Origin: Vreelandella lionensis
GTDB taxonomy: Bacteria > Pseudomonadota > Gammaproteobacteria > Pseudomonadales > Halomonadaceae
Length of the DNA stretch: 64,000 nt
NCBI RefSeq assembly: GCF_002087295.1
Contig: NZ_MWVI01000029.1
Coordinates: 1-64,000 of the forward strand
Reading direction: 5' to 3'
Shown: in pieces, positions 39,821-59,469 of the stretch
Layout of the letters: each line of letters opens with the position of its first letter
How positions within the stretch are numbered: position 1 is the stretch's first letter
The notes under the pieces: model-generated
Database searches by the model: none
The model's input: only the letters and a program-made list of their open reading frames with translations
Told to the model about the DNA's origin: nothing
Translations under genes and position numbers: made by a program

Positions 39821-42388
39821 ATGTCACAGGCCAGCCCCGCCCATACGCCAATGATGGCGCAATACCTTAACATCAAGCGCGAGCACCCCGAGGTACTGCT
39901 GTTTTACCGAATGGGGGATTTTTACGAGCTGTTTTTCGATGACGCTAAACGCGCCGCTGCGCTGCTGGATATCACCCTTACCCAGCGCGGCCAGTCGGGG
40001 GGTAAACCCATCCCCATGGCCGGGGTGCCCTACCATAGCGCGGAAGGTTATTTAGCCCGCTTAGTAGCAGGCGGTGAGTCGGTGGCGATTTGCGAGCAAA
40101 TCGGCGACCCAGCCACTAGCAAAGGCCCGGTGGAGCGTCAGGTGGTGCGCATCGTCACCCCCGGCACACTGCACGATGAAGCCCTGCTAGATGCTCGGCG
40201 AGATAACGTTCTGGTGGCCGTTGCCCCCGGAAAAGCGGGCTGGGGATTGGCATGGCTGGAGCTCTCCAGTGGTCGTTTCAACGTACTGGAAGTCGAGAGC
40301 GAAGCGGAAATGCTCGCCGAGTTGACCCGCCTCTCCCCTGCGGAGCTGCTGGTGCCGGAGAGCCTGACCCTGCCCGATGCGTGGTCGCAAAAGCGCAGCC
40401 TACGCCGCCAGGGGGAGTGGCTATTCGATCTGGAGAGCGCCACCCGCAGCCTGTGCGACCAATTTGAAGTCAGCGACCTACGTGGCTTTGGCTGTGCGCA
40501 CCTCTCCACGGCGCTGATCGCGGCCGGTGTCTTGATCGACTACGCCCGCGATACCCAGCGCTCGCGCCTGCCCCACGTGACCGCGATCAGCGTAGAGAAT
40601 CGCGACGATGCCGTGGTGATCGACGCCGCCAGCCGCCGTAACCTGGAGATCGACATCAACCTGGGCGGCACCGGCGATAACACCCTGGCCAGCGTGCTTG
40701 ATACCTGCACCACGGCCATGGGTTCGCGACTTTTAAAGCGCTGGCTGAACCGCCCACTGCGCCAGCGGGAGATCGTCGAAGGCCGCCAAGCCGGCGTGGC
40801 CCTACTCTCTATTGATGCCAACTATATGAGCCTGCGGGATACGCTGAGCGACGTGGGAGACGTGGAACGCATACTCGCCCGCGTCGCTCTTTACAGCGCA
40901 CGCCCACGCGATCTCGCACGACTGAGAGATGCGCTCGCCACGCTGCCCACGCTGGAAGCGCTGCTGACCGATATCGACAGCGGCAGCGCCCTGGATAGCC
41001 TCAAGCCGCACATTCGCCCCTACCCCGAGCTGGCCGATACGCTAGCGCGAGCGCTGGTCGACAACCCGCCTGTAGTGATTCGGGATGGCGGCGTAATTGC
41101 CGACGGCTTCGATGCCGAGCTAGATGAGCATCGCGGCATGGCCGAAAACGCAGGCGACTATCTCGGTCAGTTAGAACTGAGAGAGCGCGAACGCACGGGA
41201 CTAGCCAACCTAAAAGTCGGCTATAACCGCGTACACGGCTACTTTATTGAGCTGCCCCGCGCCCAGGCGCAGCATGCGCCAGCCGACTATATTCGTCGTC
41301 AAACGCTGAAAAATGCGGAACGCTTTATTATCCCAGAGCTAAAAGAGTTCGAGGACAAGGCACTTTCCGCCAAGTCGCGGGCGCTGACGCGGGAAAAGTG
41401 GCTCTATGACCAGTTGCTAGCCGAGCTCAACGTCCAGCTGCACGAACTACAGAACACCTCGCGCTCGCTGGCTGAGCTGGACGTTCTATGCGCCTTCGCC
41501 GAGCGTGCCGACGCTCTCAACTGGGTGCGCCCTCAATTGGTGGAGGCTACGGGCATCACCATTACCGCCGGACGCCACCCGGTCGTGGAGCAGGTCAGCG
41601 ACAAACCGTTCGTGCCCAACGACGTGCTGCTAACCCCGCAACAGCACATGCTGATCATCACCGGCCCCAACATGGGCGGTAAATCGACCTACATGCGCCA
41701 AACCGCCCTGATCGCCCTGCTGGCCCATAGCGGCAGCTTCGTACCCGCCGATGCCGCCGAGATCGGCCCGGTTGACCGTATCTTTACCCGGATCGGATCG
41801 TCAGATGATCTAGCGGGCGGGCGCTCTACCTTCATGGTAGAAATGACCGAAACCGCCAATATCCTGCACAATGCTACTGAGCACAGTTTGGTGCTTATGG
41901 ATGAGATTGGCCGTGGCACCAGCACCTTCGATGGGCTTTCCTTGGCCTGGGCAATCGCTGAGCACTTAGCCAAATCCCAAGCGCTAACGCTCTTTGCTAC
42001 TCACTACTTTGAAATGACCGCGCTGCCTGAGCAAACAGAGGGGGTTGCCAATATTCACCTGACCGCCACCGAACACGGCGACGGCATTGTGTTTATGCAT
42101 CGGATCGAAGCAGGTCCGGCAAGCCAAAGCTACGGTTTGCAGGTGGCACAGCTGGCGGGGGTACCTAGCCACGTGATTCGCCGCGCCCGTGAAAAGCTGA
42201 TGATGTTAGAGCAGCGGGATGTGGACGAGCAGCAGCACCCAACGCCTAATATGAGTGCACCGCAGCAGAACGATCTCTTCGCCAGTGCGCCCCACCCGGT
42301 AGTAGAGGCGCTTAGTAAGGCAGATATCGACGATTTATCGCCCCGTGAAGCGCTGGCGTTGCTGTATCAGTGGCGCGAGCTGCTATGA
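39821..42388 (+). CDS. mutS: DNA mismatch repair ATPase MutS
   Basis: 855 residues, uninterrupted. Mismatch-binding domain with [17 protein letters not shown] (the Phe-x-Glu wedge region), connector, lever with long helices, clamp, and ATPase domain with Walker [29 protein letters not shown] and Walker [24 protein letters not shown] 39821 has AGGA six bases before it. Followed by fdxA as in Pseudomonas. Confidence 0.96.
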   Translation: MSQASPAHTPMMAQYLNIKREHPEVLLFYRMGDFYELFFDDAKRAAALLDITLTQRGQSGGKPIPMAGVPYHSAEGYLARLVAGGESVAICEQIGDPATSKGPVERQVVRIVTPGTLHDEALLDARRDNVLVAVAPGKAGWGLAWLELSSGRFNVLEVESEAEMLAELTRLSPAELLVPESLTLPDAWSQKRSLRRQGEWLFDLESATRSLCDQFEVSDLRGFGCAHLSTALIAAGVLIDYARDTQRSRLPHVTAISVENRDDAVVIDAASRRNLEIDINLGGTGDNTLASVLDTCTTAMGSRLLKRWLNRPLRQREIVEGRQAGVALLSIDANYMSLRDTLSDVGDVERILARVALYSARPRDLARLRDALATLPTLEALLTDIDSGSALDSLKPHIRPYPELADTLARALVDNPPVVIRDGGVIADGFDAELDEHRGMAENAGDYLGQLELRERERTGLANLKVGYNRVHGYFIELPRAQAQHAPADYIRRQTLKNAERFIIPELKEFEDKALSAKSRALTREKWLYDQLLAELNVQLHELQNTSRSLAELDVLCAFAERADALNWVRPQLVEATGITITAGRHPVVEQVSDKPFVPNDVLLTPQQHMLIITGPNMGGKSTYMRQTALIALLAHSGSFVPADAAEIGPVDRIFTRIGSSDDLAGGRSTFMVEMTETANILHNATEHSLVLMDEIGRGTSTFDGLSLAWAIAEHLAKSQALTLFATHYFEMTALPEQTEGVANIHLTATEHGDGIVFMHRIEAGPASQSYGLQVAQLAGVPSHVIRRAREKLMMLEQRDVDEQQHPTPNMSAPQQNDLFASAPHPVVEALSKADIDDLSPREALALLYQWRELL

Positions 42389-42581
42389 AGGGAACTATAG
42401 AGAAAGGGTATAAAAAGCGGCCGTAATCGCATCAACGGATAACGGCGAGCGCTTGCCGCCGGGTAAGGGCACCACTAGAATGTCGCCCATACTTTTTATC
42501 TTATAAAAAACCGCTGATTTATAACCATTCACGATTGACCACGACCGGGAGACTTCTCGGTCTCGCAAGAGGGATAGCAAG

Positions 42582-42905
42582 ATGACGTTTGTCGTTACCG
42601 AGAACTGCATCCAATGCAAATACACTGACTGTGTGGAAGTTTGCCCAGTCGACTGTTTCTACGAAGGCCCCAATTTCCTGGTTATTCACCCGGACGAGTG
42701 CATCGACTGCGCGCTGTGTGAGCCAGAGTGTCCTGCTGACGCAATATTCTCGGAGGATGAGCTGCCAGATGGCCAAGAGCAGTTTATCGAGATCAACGCG
42801 GAGTTGGCCGAAGTGTGGCCCAATATCGCTGAGAAGAAAGACCCGCTGCCCGACGCCGAAGAGTGGGACGGAAAAACCGGTAAGCTGGAAAAACTAGAGC
42901 GTTAA
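42582..42905 (+). CDS. fdxA: Ferredoxin FdxA (3Fe-4S / 4Fe-4S)
   Basis: 107 residues. Cluster ligands: [18 protein letters not shown] and [17 protein letters not shown]. The C-terminal extension ([26 protein letters not shown]) is typical of the Azotobacter FdI / FdxA type. GAGGGATA precedes the start. Ends at a strong terminator; converges on the sRNA gene. Confidence 0.95.
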   Translation: MTFVVTENCIQCKYTDCVEVCPVDCFYEGPNFLVIHPDECIDCALCEPECPADAIFSEDELPDGQEQFIEINAELAEVWPNIAEKKDPLPDAEEWDGKTGKLEKLER

Positions 42906-42932
42906 GTGCTCCTGGCAAGACAAGCCGCGTAA

Positions 42933-42957
42933 AAACCAGCGTTCGCGCTGGTTTTTT
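42933..42957 (+). terminator. Terminator after fdxA
   Basis: 9-bp perfect stem with TTCG tetraloop (42933-42954) and six T. Confidence 0.9.
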
Positions 42958-42993
42958 ATTGGCTGGAAAAGCCGCCGTGCAGAAAACGCGCAT

Positions 42994-43020
42994 AAAAAAA
43001 AAGGCGACCCGTAGGTCGCC
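42994..43020 (-). terminator. Intrinsic terminator of the Rsm-like sRNA
   Basis: 7-bp perfect stem (43003-43009 with 43014-43020), 4-nt loop, T9 on the minus strand. Confidence 0.9.
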
Positions 43021-43216
43021 CGCTCCAAGCACGTTCTCTGACCACTCCCTGTGTCAACCTCCTCAGGCTACTTCCTTGCCAGGACTCACATCTCTGTATC
43101 ACCCGGCGCACCTGCTTGCATCCCGTTGCATCCTGCCTGAAGCATCCTTGCCTCCCCTTGTCCTGAATGCATTGTGGCAGAACAGCCCAAGTTCTCAAGC
43201 AAGCTCAAAACGCAAA

Positions 43217-43239
43217 AGGCGAGCCTGAATGGCTCGCCT
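43217..43239 (-). other. Stable hairpin: sRNA 5' stem or eno terminator
   Basis: 9-bp perfect stem with a 5-nt loop, followed on the minus strand by TTTGCG. It lies just after the predicted sRNA start and could also attenuate read-through from eno. Confidence 0.6.
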
Positions 43240-43251
43240 AATTTCAAAAAA

Positions 43252-43257
43252 ATCATA
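43252..43257 (-). promoter_or_regulatory. Predicted -10 of the sRNA promoter
   Basis: TATGAT on the minus strand with no good -35 at 17 bp, as expected for a promoter that depends on an upstream activator. Confidence 0.5.
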
Positions 43258-43335
43258 AAATTCAACCACTTAAATTAAGATTAGTGAAGAATTTCGTTTT
43301 TTCTTACAGCAATCCGAGCGAATGTCGTCGGCATC

Positions 43336-43375
43336 TGTAAGAGATCTCTTACAAAAAATTGAGAGATCTCTTACG
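43336..43375 (-). promoter_or_regulatory. GacA upstream activating sequence: one perfect and one partial box
   Basis: TGTAAGAGATCTCTTACA (43336-43353) is an 18-bp perfect palindrome and fits the GacA box TGTAAG-N6-CTTACA of rsmY/rsmZ promoters. A second site at 43358-43375 shares the GAGATCTC centre and CTTAC, 22 bp (two helical turns) away. They lie about 100 bp upstream of the predicted sRNA start and just after the eno stop. Confidence 0.85.
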
Positions 43376-43395
43376 CATAGGTGCTGCTTTTGTGC

Positions 43396-45618
<2,223 letters not shown>

Positions 45619-45628
45619 GCTTCCCCCT

Positions 45629-47304
<1,676 letters not shown>

Positions 47305-47501
47305 TCAAAAGGCGTAACAGAAAGCCACACCAGGATGGGACGACAGAATAGCAGAGTCCGCCTTAAGGCTCAATTTGAACTGAAACAGCGCCAGCCTCGG
47401 TCACGAGCTAAAGCTGCCTCCCACCCTAGCTACTGGCTGCACATAAGCAGTGGGAGGCCGATTGATCGGGCTAAAGGATGCCGATGCACAGTTGCCCCAG
47501 A

Positions 47502-47586
47502 GGTAGGTCTGCGCGAGGGCGCTGTGAACCCATCCCTGGGCGCTACTTTTGTCATCCATGACAAAAGACCCTCGCTACGACCTACC
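47502..47586. repeat. Nested intergenic palindrome, probable Halomonas-type repeat
   Basis: Outer arms of 18 bp (47502-47519 and 47569-47586, three mismatches) enclose a perfect 10-bp inner palindrome (47546-47555 with 47558-47567, CC loop) and a GCGC-bounded side stem (about 47518-47543). The 85-bp block can fold into a branched cruciform. It lies between pyrG and gltD. I associate such blocks with dispersed repeats of Halomonas genomes, from memory and unverified. Confidence 0.6.
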
Positions 47587-47616
47587 CCTGGTGCTGTTCG
47601 GCATGACATACACACT

Positions 47617-53511
<5,895 letters not shown>

Positions 53512-53953
53512 GGGCGTGCCTCTAGTCAGCGTATTTTGTAAGCAGCGTTTTTATGGTATTATTGCGGGTTTTTCTTTTTTTATGGATCTTGTTACCCGCC
53601 CAAAATAGGGTATTTTCCGTATCCGCTGCTGCAAGAAAATGGTCGCTCAGCATAGCGATTTGCCACCGCGTAGCGCAATCGCCCGGCGCGCGCCAATCAT
53701 CAAAAACCCTCGCCAAATCCCGTATTTGCATTACCGTTCAACAAAAAAATAGTTACACTTCAATGGCTTGCAAATAAAAGAAACGATATTTTAACGGCAT
53801 AATCGAACCGTTAGACTTTAGTCTAATTACAAGCCAAAACCCCATGCCGATAGCGCATAAGGCATACGGATTCCATTATCCACCCGCTAATCTCAAGCAA
53901 GTACGTATAAAAAAACCCGCCGTTAAAAGGCGGGTTTCAGAGTAGATAGTGGG
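53512..53953. other. Intergenic region upstream of gltB
   Basis: About 440 bp, mostly AT-rich. It holds the aroB terminator (53913-53937) and an inverted repeat TAACGG ... CCGTTA (about 53791-53812) next to the palindrome AGACTTTAGTCT. A 69-codon minus-strand frame (53522-53731) ends 10 bp before gltB, but it resembles no known family and its coding nature is doubtful. Pseudomonads usually have a SPOR-domain gene between aroB and gltB; none is here. Confidence 0.5.
53907..53937 (-). terminator. Terminator after aroB
   Basis: 9-bp perfect stem (53913-53921 with 53929-53937), 7-nt loop, then T-rich sequence on the minus strand. Confidence 0.85.
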
Positions 53954-55073
53954 TTAGCCAACGACGCCTTGGCCGCGAGGGTAATTATCTAATAGGTGGC
54001 GAAGCGTTTCGGCAGGCGTTGAATCGCTGACACAGGCGTCTCCCAAGTCGTTCAGTAGCACCAGACGCAAGCGCGCATCCACGTTCTTTTTATCCAGCCG
54101 CATGCGCGCCAAGAAGTCATCAGACGACATTCCCGTTGGCGCGACCAGCGGCAGGCCAGCGCTTTCAATCACCATTTTGGTACGTTCAAGCGCCTCATGG
54201 CTAATCCACCCAAGCTGGTGGGAGAGTGTCGCTGCCATGGCTATACCTGCCCCCACCGCTTCACCGTGAAGCCACTTGCCATAGCCTTGATGCGCCTCAA
54301 TGGCGTGGCCAAACGTGGTGGCCAAGGTTCAGCAGCGCACGAACGCCCTGCTCGGTTTCATCTTCCGCCACAATATCGGCTTTGATTTGACAGCTTTTGG
54401 CAATGGCCTCTGCAACGATCTCAGGCTCAACGCGGCGCAGCGCCGTCATGTTCTGCTCAAGCCAAGCGAGGAAGGCCGCATCGCGAATAAAACCGTACTT
54501 CACTACCTCGGCAAGCCCCGCTGAGAGCTCCCGAGCGGGCAGCGTGGTGAGAGTAGCAATATCCACCACCACGGCTTTGGGCTGCCAAAACGCACCAATC
54601 ATGTTCTTACCCAGCGGATGGTTCACACCGGTTTTGCCACCCACCGAGGAGTCCACCTGGGAAAGCAGCGTGGTGGGCACTTGAATAAAGGCCACCCCGC
54701 GCTGATAGGACGCAGCGGCATAGCCCACCATATCGCCAATCACACCGCCGCCAAGGGCAATGAGTGTGCAGCGGCGGTTAAAGCCCGCTTTCAGCAGCGC
54801 ATCCCAAATGCGGCCTACCTGCTCGATGGTTTTGTACTGCTCGCCATCTGGCAGCACCACGGCACGCACGTCTAAATGCTCGGGTAAGCTAGAACGCAGC
54901 GTGTCTAAGTAGTGCGGCGCCACGGTTTCATTAGTGACGATCATGACTTGGCTACCGGCCAGATAGGTCACAAAACTGTCTGAGCGATTTAATAGCCCAA
55001 CGCCAATATGGATGGGGTAGCTGCGCTCACCCAGTTCAACGGTTAGCGTACGGTCATGGGCTAGCTCTGTCAT
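53954..55073 (-). CDS. aroB: 3-dehydroquinate synthase AroB, one frame break
   Basis: Second shikimate-pathway enzyme, NAD+ and metal dependent. Recognised: [74 protein letters not shown]. The frame changes near 54317 at [17 protein letters not shown] (extra base) and continues with [13 protein letters not shown], a metal-ligand His segment. About 373 residues. The start overlaps the aroK stop as ATGA. Confidence 0.94.
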
Positions 55074-55636
55074 TGAGATACCTTTTTATGCGGGGCGCTG
55101 GCGGTTTCTAACGGATCAATCAGGCGATGCACGCGGCGTAAAATTTCATTCACCACGGCACGGGGGCTACGGCGATCCGTACGTACCGTAATGTCGGAAG
55201 TAGCACGATAGAGCGGATCACGGGCGGCGAACATATCGTTGAGCACCTGTTCGCGATTCGCGCACTGCAGCAACGGGCGGTTGCGATCTTTGGCGGTGCG
55301 TTTTAGCTGCTGCTCGACAGTGGTCATCAAGTACACCACTGTACCGCGATCGCGCAGCGCTCGGCGGTTCTCTTCTCGCAGCACAGCGCCACCGCCGGTG
55401 GCGACCACGACATCCGTGAGCTGGGTGAGCTCGTAAATCATCTGAATTTCACGCTGACGAAAGCCTTGCTCACCCTCCACGTCAAAAATCCAGGGTATAT
55501 CGGCACCGCAGCGGTCTTGTATGGCGTGATCGCTATCGTAAAACGGGCGCGATAGTTCTCCCGCCAATAAGCGGCCTATCGTGCTTTTACCAGCCCCCAT
55601 GGGGCCTATTAAGAAAAGATTGGGTAAATCCTGCAT
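55070..55636 (-). CDS. aroK: Shikimate kinase AroK
   Basis: 188 residues. P-loop [17 protein letters not shown], shikimate-binding [18 protein letters not shown] and the [15 protein letters not shown] motif, RNRPLLQ lid. The start overlaps the pilQ stop as TGATG, the usual pilQ-aroK coupling. Confidence 0.95.
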   Translation of the reverse strand: MQDLPNLFLIGPMGAGKSTIGRLLAGELSRPFYDSDHAIQDRCGADIPWIFDVEGEQGFRQREIQMIYELTQLTDVVVATGGGAVLREENRRALRDRGTVVYLMTTVEQQLKRTAKDRNRPLLQCANREQVLNDMFAARDPLYRATSDITVRTDRRSPRAVVNEILRRVHRLIDPLETASAPHKKVSQ

Positions 55637-57681
55637 CAGCGAACCGCCAAACCATAATCAAGTAATCGTGGAGTGATAAAGACTAATAACTCTACCTTTT
55701 CATTGCTCTCTTCGGTATAGCGAAACAGCCTGCCCAGTATAGGAAGATCGCCCAGCAGCGGTGTTTTCGCTATTTGGCTCAGCTGTTCAGTGGTCAAAAT
55801 ACCGCCTAACACCACCGTCTGGCCATTATCGACCAGCACCTGGGTCTCGATTTGGTTGGTATCAATGGGCGGCTCGCCGCCGAACTCGCTCTCACGGAAG
55901 CTGTCGTTCTTGATTACCAAATCCATAATGATGCGGTTAGCCGGGGTAATTTGAGGTGTTACCTCAAGGGAGAGCTCTGCCTCTTTAAACTCGGTATCTG
56001 GGTTGCCCTGGGCATCGACACTCGGGAATGCCCGCTCCTCCCCTTGGCGGATCGTTGCGGTGCGCTGGTTGGCGGTAATCACCCGAGGCTGGGAGATCGT
56101 CTGGCTTGTGCCTTCGCTTTCAAGGGCGCGCAACTCAAGGCCGAGCAGAATATCCCCTGAGAGATAGCCAAAGCTGAAGCCCGTATCAGCCGCTGCCGTG
56201 GAGCCTAAGTCCACCGCCAGGCCACCTTGGGCACGGTTGATGCCGTTGGGGTTGATGTCACGACGAGTGAAGTTGCCGTTTTCCTCCTCTAAGAAGCCTC
56301 GAGTGCTATCGACTCCCCAATTCACTCCTAGCTCTCGGGAAGCGGTATCACGGGCAATCACGATGCGCGCTTCGATCTGTACCTGACGCACCGCCACATC
56401 CAGCCGGTCCAGCGTCCGCATAATATCGCGCACCTGTTCGGCCGTGTCTTGAATGAGCAGTGTGTTGGTACGCTGGTCAACGCTAACGCGGCCACGCTCA
56501 GTGAGCAGCCCAAAACCGTCACCACCACGCAACAGCTGTGCTAAGTCTTCGGCCCGTGCGTACTTTATCTCGATGAACTCAGTCACCAACGGTGCCAAGG
56601 TTTGCTGCTGGCTACGGGCCTCAATCTCCTGGCGCTCAATCTCGGCCAGCTCACTGGCCGGTGCTACTACAATCACATTGCCCTGTTCACGGCTAGAGAG
56701 CCCTTGGCTTTGCAAAATCAGCGCCAGCGCCTGGTCCCAGGGCACATCGTTGAGGTTGAGCGTTACTCGCCCAGTAACACTATCACTGGCGACTAGGTTC
56801 AAGCCGGTAAACTCAGCCAGCGTCGCCAGCACGGCTCGCACCTCAATATCTTGGAAATTGAGGCTCAGACGGTCGCCGTTGAAGCTTTCTCCCTGCTGCG
56901 CGCGGTCCTGCTGAGAGGCTTGGCTCACCGGCTGTACTTCCACGGTGAGTGTTCGCCCGCTTTGCGATGAAATCATCGCGTAGGGGCCGTTAGTTTGCAG
57001 CTCAAGCAGGGTTTCCCGCTGGCCAGTGCGGGGGGTTATGCGGGTAATGGGTGTAGCAAAGTCGGTCACATCGTAAATTTGATTCAAGGAATCAGGAATA
57101 TCTACGTCGCGAAGCTCAGCAATAACGCGGCCCTCGCTCCCTTCCCGCACTTGCGTCACTTCCCCTTCACGATCAAAACAGACCAGCAAACGCCCTGCCC
57201 CAACAGCCCCCCGCTGGAAGTCGATATCCGTTACTTGCGGCCCTAGGGCAGTTTCCAACCCGCTACTCATACCTGCGGACGAGTTGTCATTCGCAGCGCT
57301 AGTACTTTCAGGGCTTAGGGTGATGCGCAGCTGATCCCCTTCTATGCGAGAGGTGTAGTCCAGCGGCTCGCTCAGGTCGACCACTAGCCGTGTACGGCCA
57401 TTGCCCTCCAGCGCGGTAATACGCTCCACACCTGCGCTGTCTACGTTAATGCGCCGCTGAGGCAAGCTGCTTTGGGTATCGGCTAGATCTGGTGCTAGCC
57501 GCGGCGGAGTATTCAGCCGATAGCCGCGAAGCTGGGCAACGCCGCCGCTAAATTGCAATACCAGCTCCACCTCGCCGCCACTGGTTGAACGCACATCAAA
57601 ATCCGTTAGCACTGAACCAAGGGCAAAGGTGGGCATCAGGGCTAACAATGACAGCGTAATTAGACGAAGCATGACGACCAT
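55636..57681 (-). CDS. pilQ: Type IV pilus secretin PilQ
   Basis: 681 residues. Signal peptide ([19 protein letters not shown]), AMIN domain(s) in the first third, N0/N1 domains ([46 protein letters not shown]) and the C-terminal secretin domain ([47 protein letters not shown]). Forms the outer-membrane pore for the pilus. A second start at 57672 is possible. Confidence 0.94.
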   Translation of the reverse strand: MVVMLRLITLSLLALMPTFALGSVLTDFDVRSTSGGEVELVLQFSGGVAQLRGYRLNTPPRLAPDLADTQSSLPQRRINVDSAGVERITALEGNGRTRLVVDLSEPLDYTSRIEGDQLRITLSPESTSAANDNSSAGMSSGLETALGPQVTDIDFQRGAVGAGRLLVCFDREGEVTQVREGSEGRVIAELRDVDIPDSLNQIYDVTDFATPITRITPRTGQRETLLELQTNGPYAMISSQSGRTLTVEVQPVSQASQQDRAQQGESFNGDRLSLNFQDIEVRAVLATLAEFTGLNLVASDSVTGRVTLNLNDVPWDQALALILQSQGLSSREQGNVIVVAPASELAEIERQEIEARSQQQTLAPLVTEFIEIKYARAEDLAQLLRGGDGFGLLTERGRVSVDQRTNTLLIQDTAEQVRDIMRTLDRLDVAVRQVQIEARIVIARDTASRELGVNWGVDSTRGFLEEENGNFTRRDINPNGINRAQGGLAVDLGSTAAADTGFSFGYLSGDILLGLELRALESEGTSQTISQPRVITANQRTATIRQGEERAFPSVDAQGNPDTEFKEAELSLEVTPQITPANRIIMDLVIKNDSFRESEFGGEPPIDTNQIETQVLVDNGQTVVLGGILTTEQLSQIAKTPLLGDLPILGRLFRYTEESNEKVELLVFITPRLLDYGLAVR

Positions 57682-57741
57682 AGCGTGTTATCCGATAACA
57701 AGTAAAAATACATAGGGCGCACCGTGCGATATGTGCTTAGC

Positions 57742-58260
57742 CTACTCATTCAGGGTGAGCGATGCCTGACGCTCCTGCCAACCCTGCAACTGATTAAAAA
57801 TACGTTCGGTTATGCGTACTTCTTGCGGGCCAATCGCGGTGATATGCCCGTAGTTAGTGCCTAAATAGTTGCCTTCACGCACACTATAAACGCTGCCATC
57901 AGGGGCGCTAATCAACGCCACCTGCTTCCCACCCATGCGCAATGTGCCAACTAAACGCAGCGCCTCCAGCTGAAACTCCTCTAGCGGCTCGGGGGTGCGC
58001 TGCTGATCCGGGGCGAGTGCACTCTCCATCACTGCTACCGTGTCGTTGGCACGAATGCTTTCTGGTGCTAAGAAGGGGCTTCGCACCTCGCGATAACGGT
58101 AATCTACCGGCTGATACTCAGGAATCGTCGGTATAATCACCGGTGGCTGCCCTGCCGGTGTACGACGAATCTCTTCCATCACGGTATCTAACTGGCTGAG
58201 GTTGGCATCGCCACAGCCCGCTAACAGAACCACCGCTCCAATGCTAAGTAGACGCTTCAT
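57742..58260 (-). CDS. pilP: Pilus assembly lipoprotein PilP
   Basis: 172 residues. Lipobox LLAGC at residues 12-16. The C-terminal beta domain contains LEALRLVGTLRMGGKQVALISAPDG and VREGNYLGTNYGHI, which binds PilQ N0. The start overlaps the pilO stop. Confidence 0.93.
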   Translation of the reverse strand: MKRLLSIGAVVLLAGCGDANLSQLDTVMEEIRRTPAGQPPVIIPTIPEYQPVDYRYREVRSPFLAPESIRANDTVAVMESALAPDQQRTPEPLEEFQLEALRLVGTLRMGGKQVALISAPDGSVYSVREGNYLGTNYGHITAIGPQEVRITERIFNQLQGWQERQASLTLNE

Positions 58261-58903
58261 GGGGCGGGCTCCTCCCCTTCCACTGCTTCTATATAGCTAT
58301 AGGTGCGTGCCAGCAGCGACATGCGCAGCGAGTCACCACTCTGCCCGGCAGGGGCAAGGGTTAAATCGTGCTGGGTCACAATACGCGCAAGCTGGCTGAG
58401 AGCTGCCACAAATTGCGCTAGTTCGTGATAGCCGCCGCGCACCTGAATATCCAGCGGATGCTCCACATAGTGAGTGTTACTCACGGTAGGCCTTAAACGG
58501 ATAGCTTCAATGCTTAAATTGTTTTCCACCGCCGCATCGCTGATGCTGTCCAGTAGCGACGGAATCTCAGCGCTGGTAGGCAGCATGGCGCGCATGGTCG
58601 CCATTTGCTCCTCTAACTCCTCCGACTGCTCCCGCACCTCAGGCAAAAAGGCCGCTTCGGATACTTTGCTGCGATATTCGTTCAAAAGGCGCGCTTCTTG
58701 GCGTTGGGCCGCTTCTAGTTCGGCACGCTTGTCGCTTACCAACCACCAGCTCAAGCCGCCAACGGCAATGACAAAGGCCAGCACCCCACATAGCGCTTTT
58801 AATAGCGCGGGCCACTCTCCCGCCTCTTTTACATCCAGCCCTGCCAATCTACATCTTGCAGCTGCCGCCACTCACTCCGCCAGCGTTCACGCCCCCAGAT
58901 CAT
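58257..58903 (-). CDS. pilO: Pilus alignment protein PilO, one frame break
   Basis: About 215 residues: a short cytoplasmic N-terminus (MIWGRERWRSEWRQLQDVDW), a membrane helix (LCGVLAFVIAVGGLSWWLV), a coiled coil and a ferredoxin-like domain (HPLDIQVRGGYHELAQFVAAL). A lost G (plus strand) near 58838 separates the start from the body. ATG 58903 overlaps the pilN stop (ATGA), which decides the start. Confidence 0.9.
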
Positions 58904-59469
58904 GGCGCTTCCTCCTCAGCGGCGGCTTCTTCTACGACAGACTGTACCACGTCAAACTGGAACACTCGGCTGGTACCATCTTCGCCACTGGCTACCTCAG
59001 AGAATTGTGGCACCCCTAACCCTGGCATGCTGGCGATTTCGCGCAGTTGATCCGATACCTGCCGCTCGCTGCCCGCCATGGCAGAAAAGCTAACCTGTTC
59101 ACCACTGCGGGAAAGGCGCTGATACACCACGCCATCCACCACGCTGGCAGCAATATTATTGAACAACTGTACAGTGCCTATCCGCTCGGCTTGCAGGGTT
59201 TGAAACAGCGTTAGTTGCTCACCCAACCGGGCTGCGGTTGCTTGATAGCGCTGCACGTCGGCGATTTCGTTATTCAAGCGCTCAATGTGGTTCGTGATAT
59301 ACGCATTGCGCTGCTGCTGAGCCGATAACTGCTGCTGATAAATTTGCAAGACACCCAGCCCTAAACCAATACCCGCTAAGAACATCATCACGACTCCCCC
59401 ATAAAATCGGCGTGTACGCTTTTCACGGCGTGCTTCCCGCCAGGGCAGCAAATTGACCTTGATGCTCAT
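58900..59469 (-). CDS. pilN: Pilus alignment protein PilN
   Basis: 189 residues. Starts with the PilM-binding motif MSIKVNLLPWREARREKR (INLLPWR), then a membrane helix, a coiled coil and a ferredoxin-like periplasmic domain. The acidic C-terminus overlaps pilO; the start overlaps pilM by 4 bp. Confidence 0.94.
   Translation of the reverse strand: MSIKVNLLPWREARREKRTRRFYGGVVMMFLAGIGLGLGVLQIYQQQLSAQQQRNAYITNHIERLNNEIADVQRYQATAARLGEQLTLFQTLQAERIGTVQLFNNIAASVVDGVVYQRLSRSGEQVSFSAMAGSERQVSDQLREIASMPGLGVPQFSEVASGEDGTSRVFQFDVVQSVVEEAAAEEEAP

Larger units (their letters stand above)
42994..43245 (-). ncRNA. CsrB/RsmZ-type CsrA-sequestering small RNA
   Basis: About 250-nt minus-strand gene in the gap between fdxA and eno. 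Nine GGA motifs on the RNA strand (complement of TCC at 43024, 43046, 43060, 43073, 43121, 43131, 43145, 43153, 43161), most as AGGA, CAGGA, GGGA or AAGGA. Several sit in small hairpin loops: UGCA-ACGGGA-UGCA (43117-43130), GCA-AGGA-UGC (43142-43151) and CAC-AGGGA-GUG (43039-43056, one bulge). A TATGAT -10 (43252-43257) predicts a start near 43245; a 5' hairpin (43217-43239) and a terminator with T9 (42994-43020) bound the RNA. Rsm/Csr RNAs titrate CsrA; in Pseudomonas rsmZ is also next to fdxA. Ends are inferred. Confidence 0.85.

Noticed and set aside
43217..43239. sRNA beginning only after this hairpin, taken as the eno terminator
   Set aside because: It has only a short T run and lies 12 bp downstream of the only good -10; inclusion in the RNA is preferred, though dual use is possible.
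53522..53731. 69-residue minus-strand protein before gltB
   Set aside because: No homology pattern and no good ribosome site. I left it as a comment in the intergenic entry.
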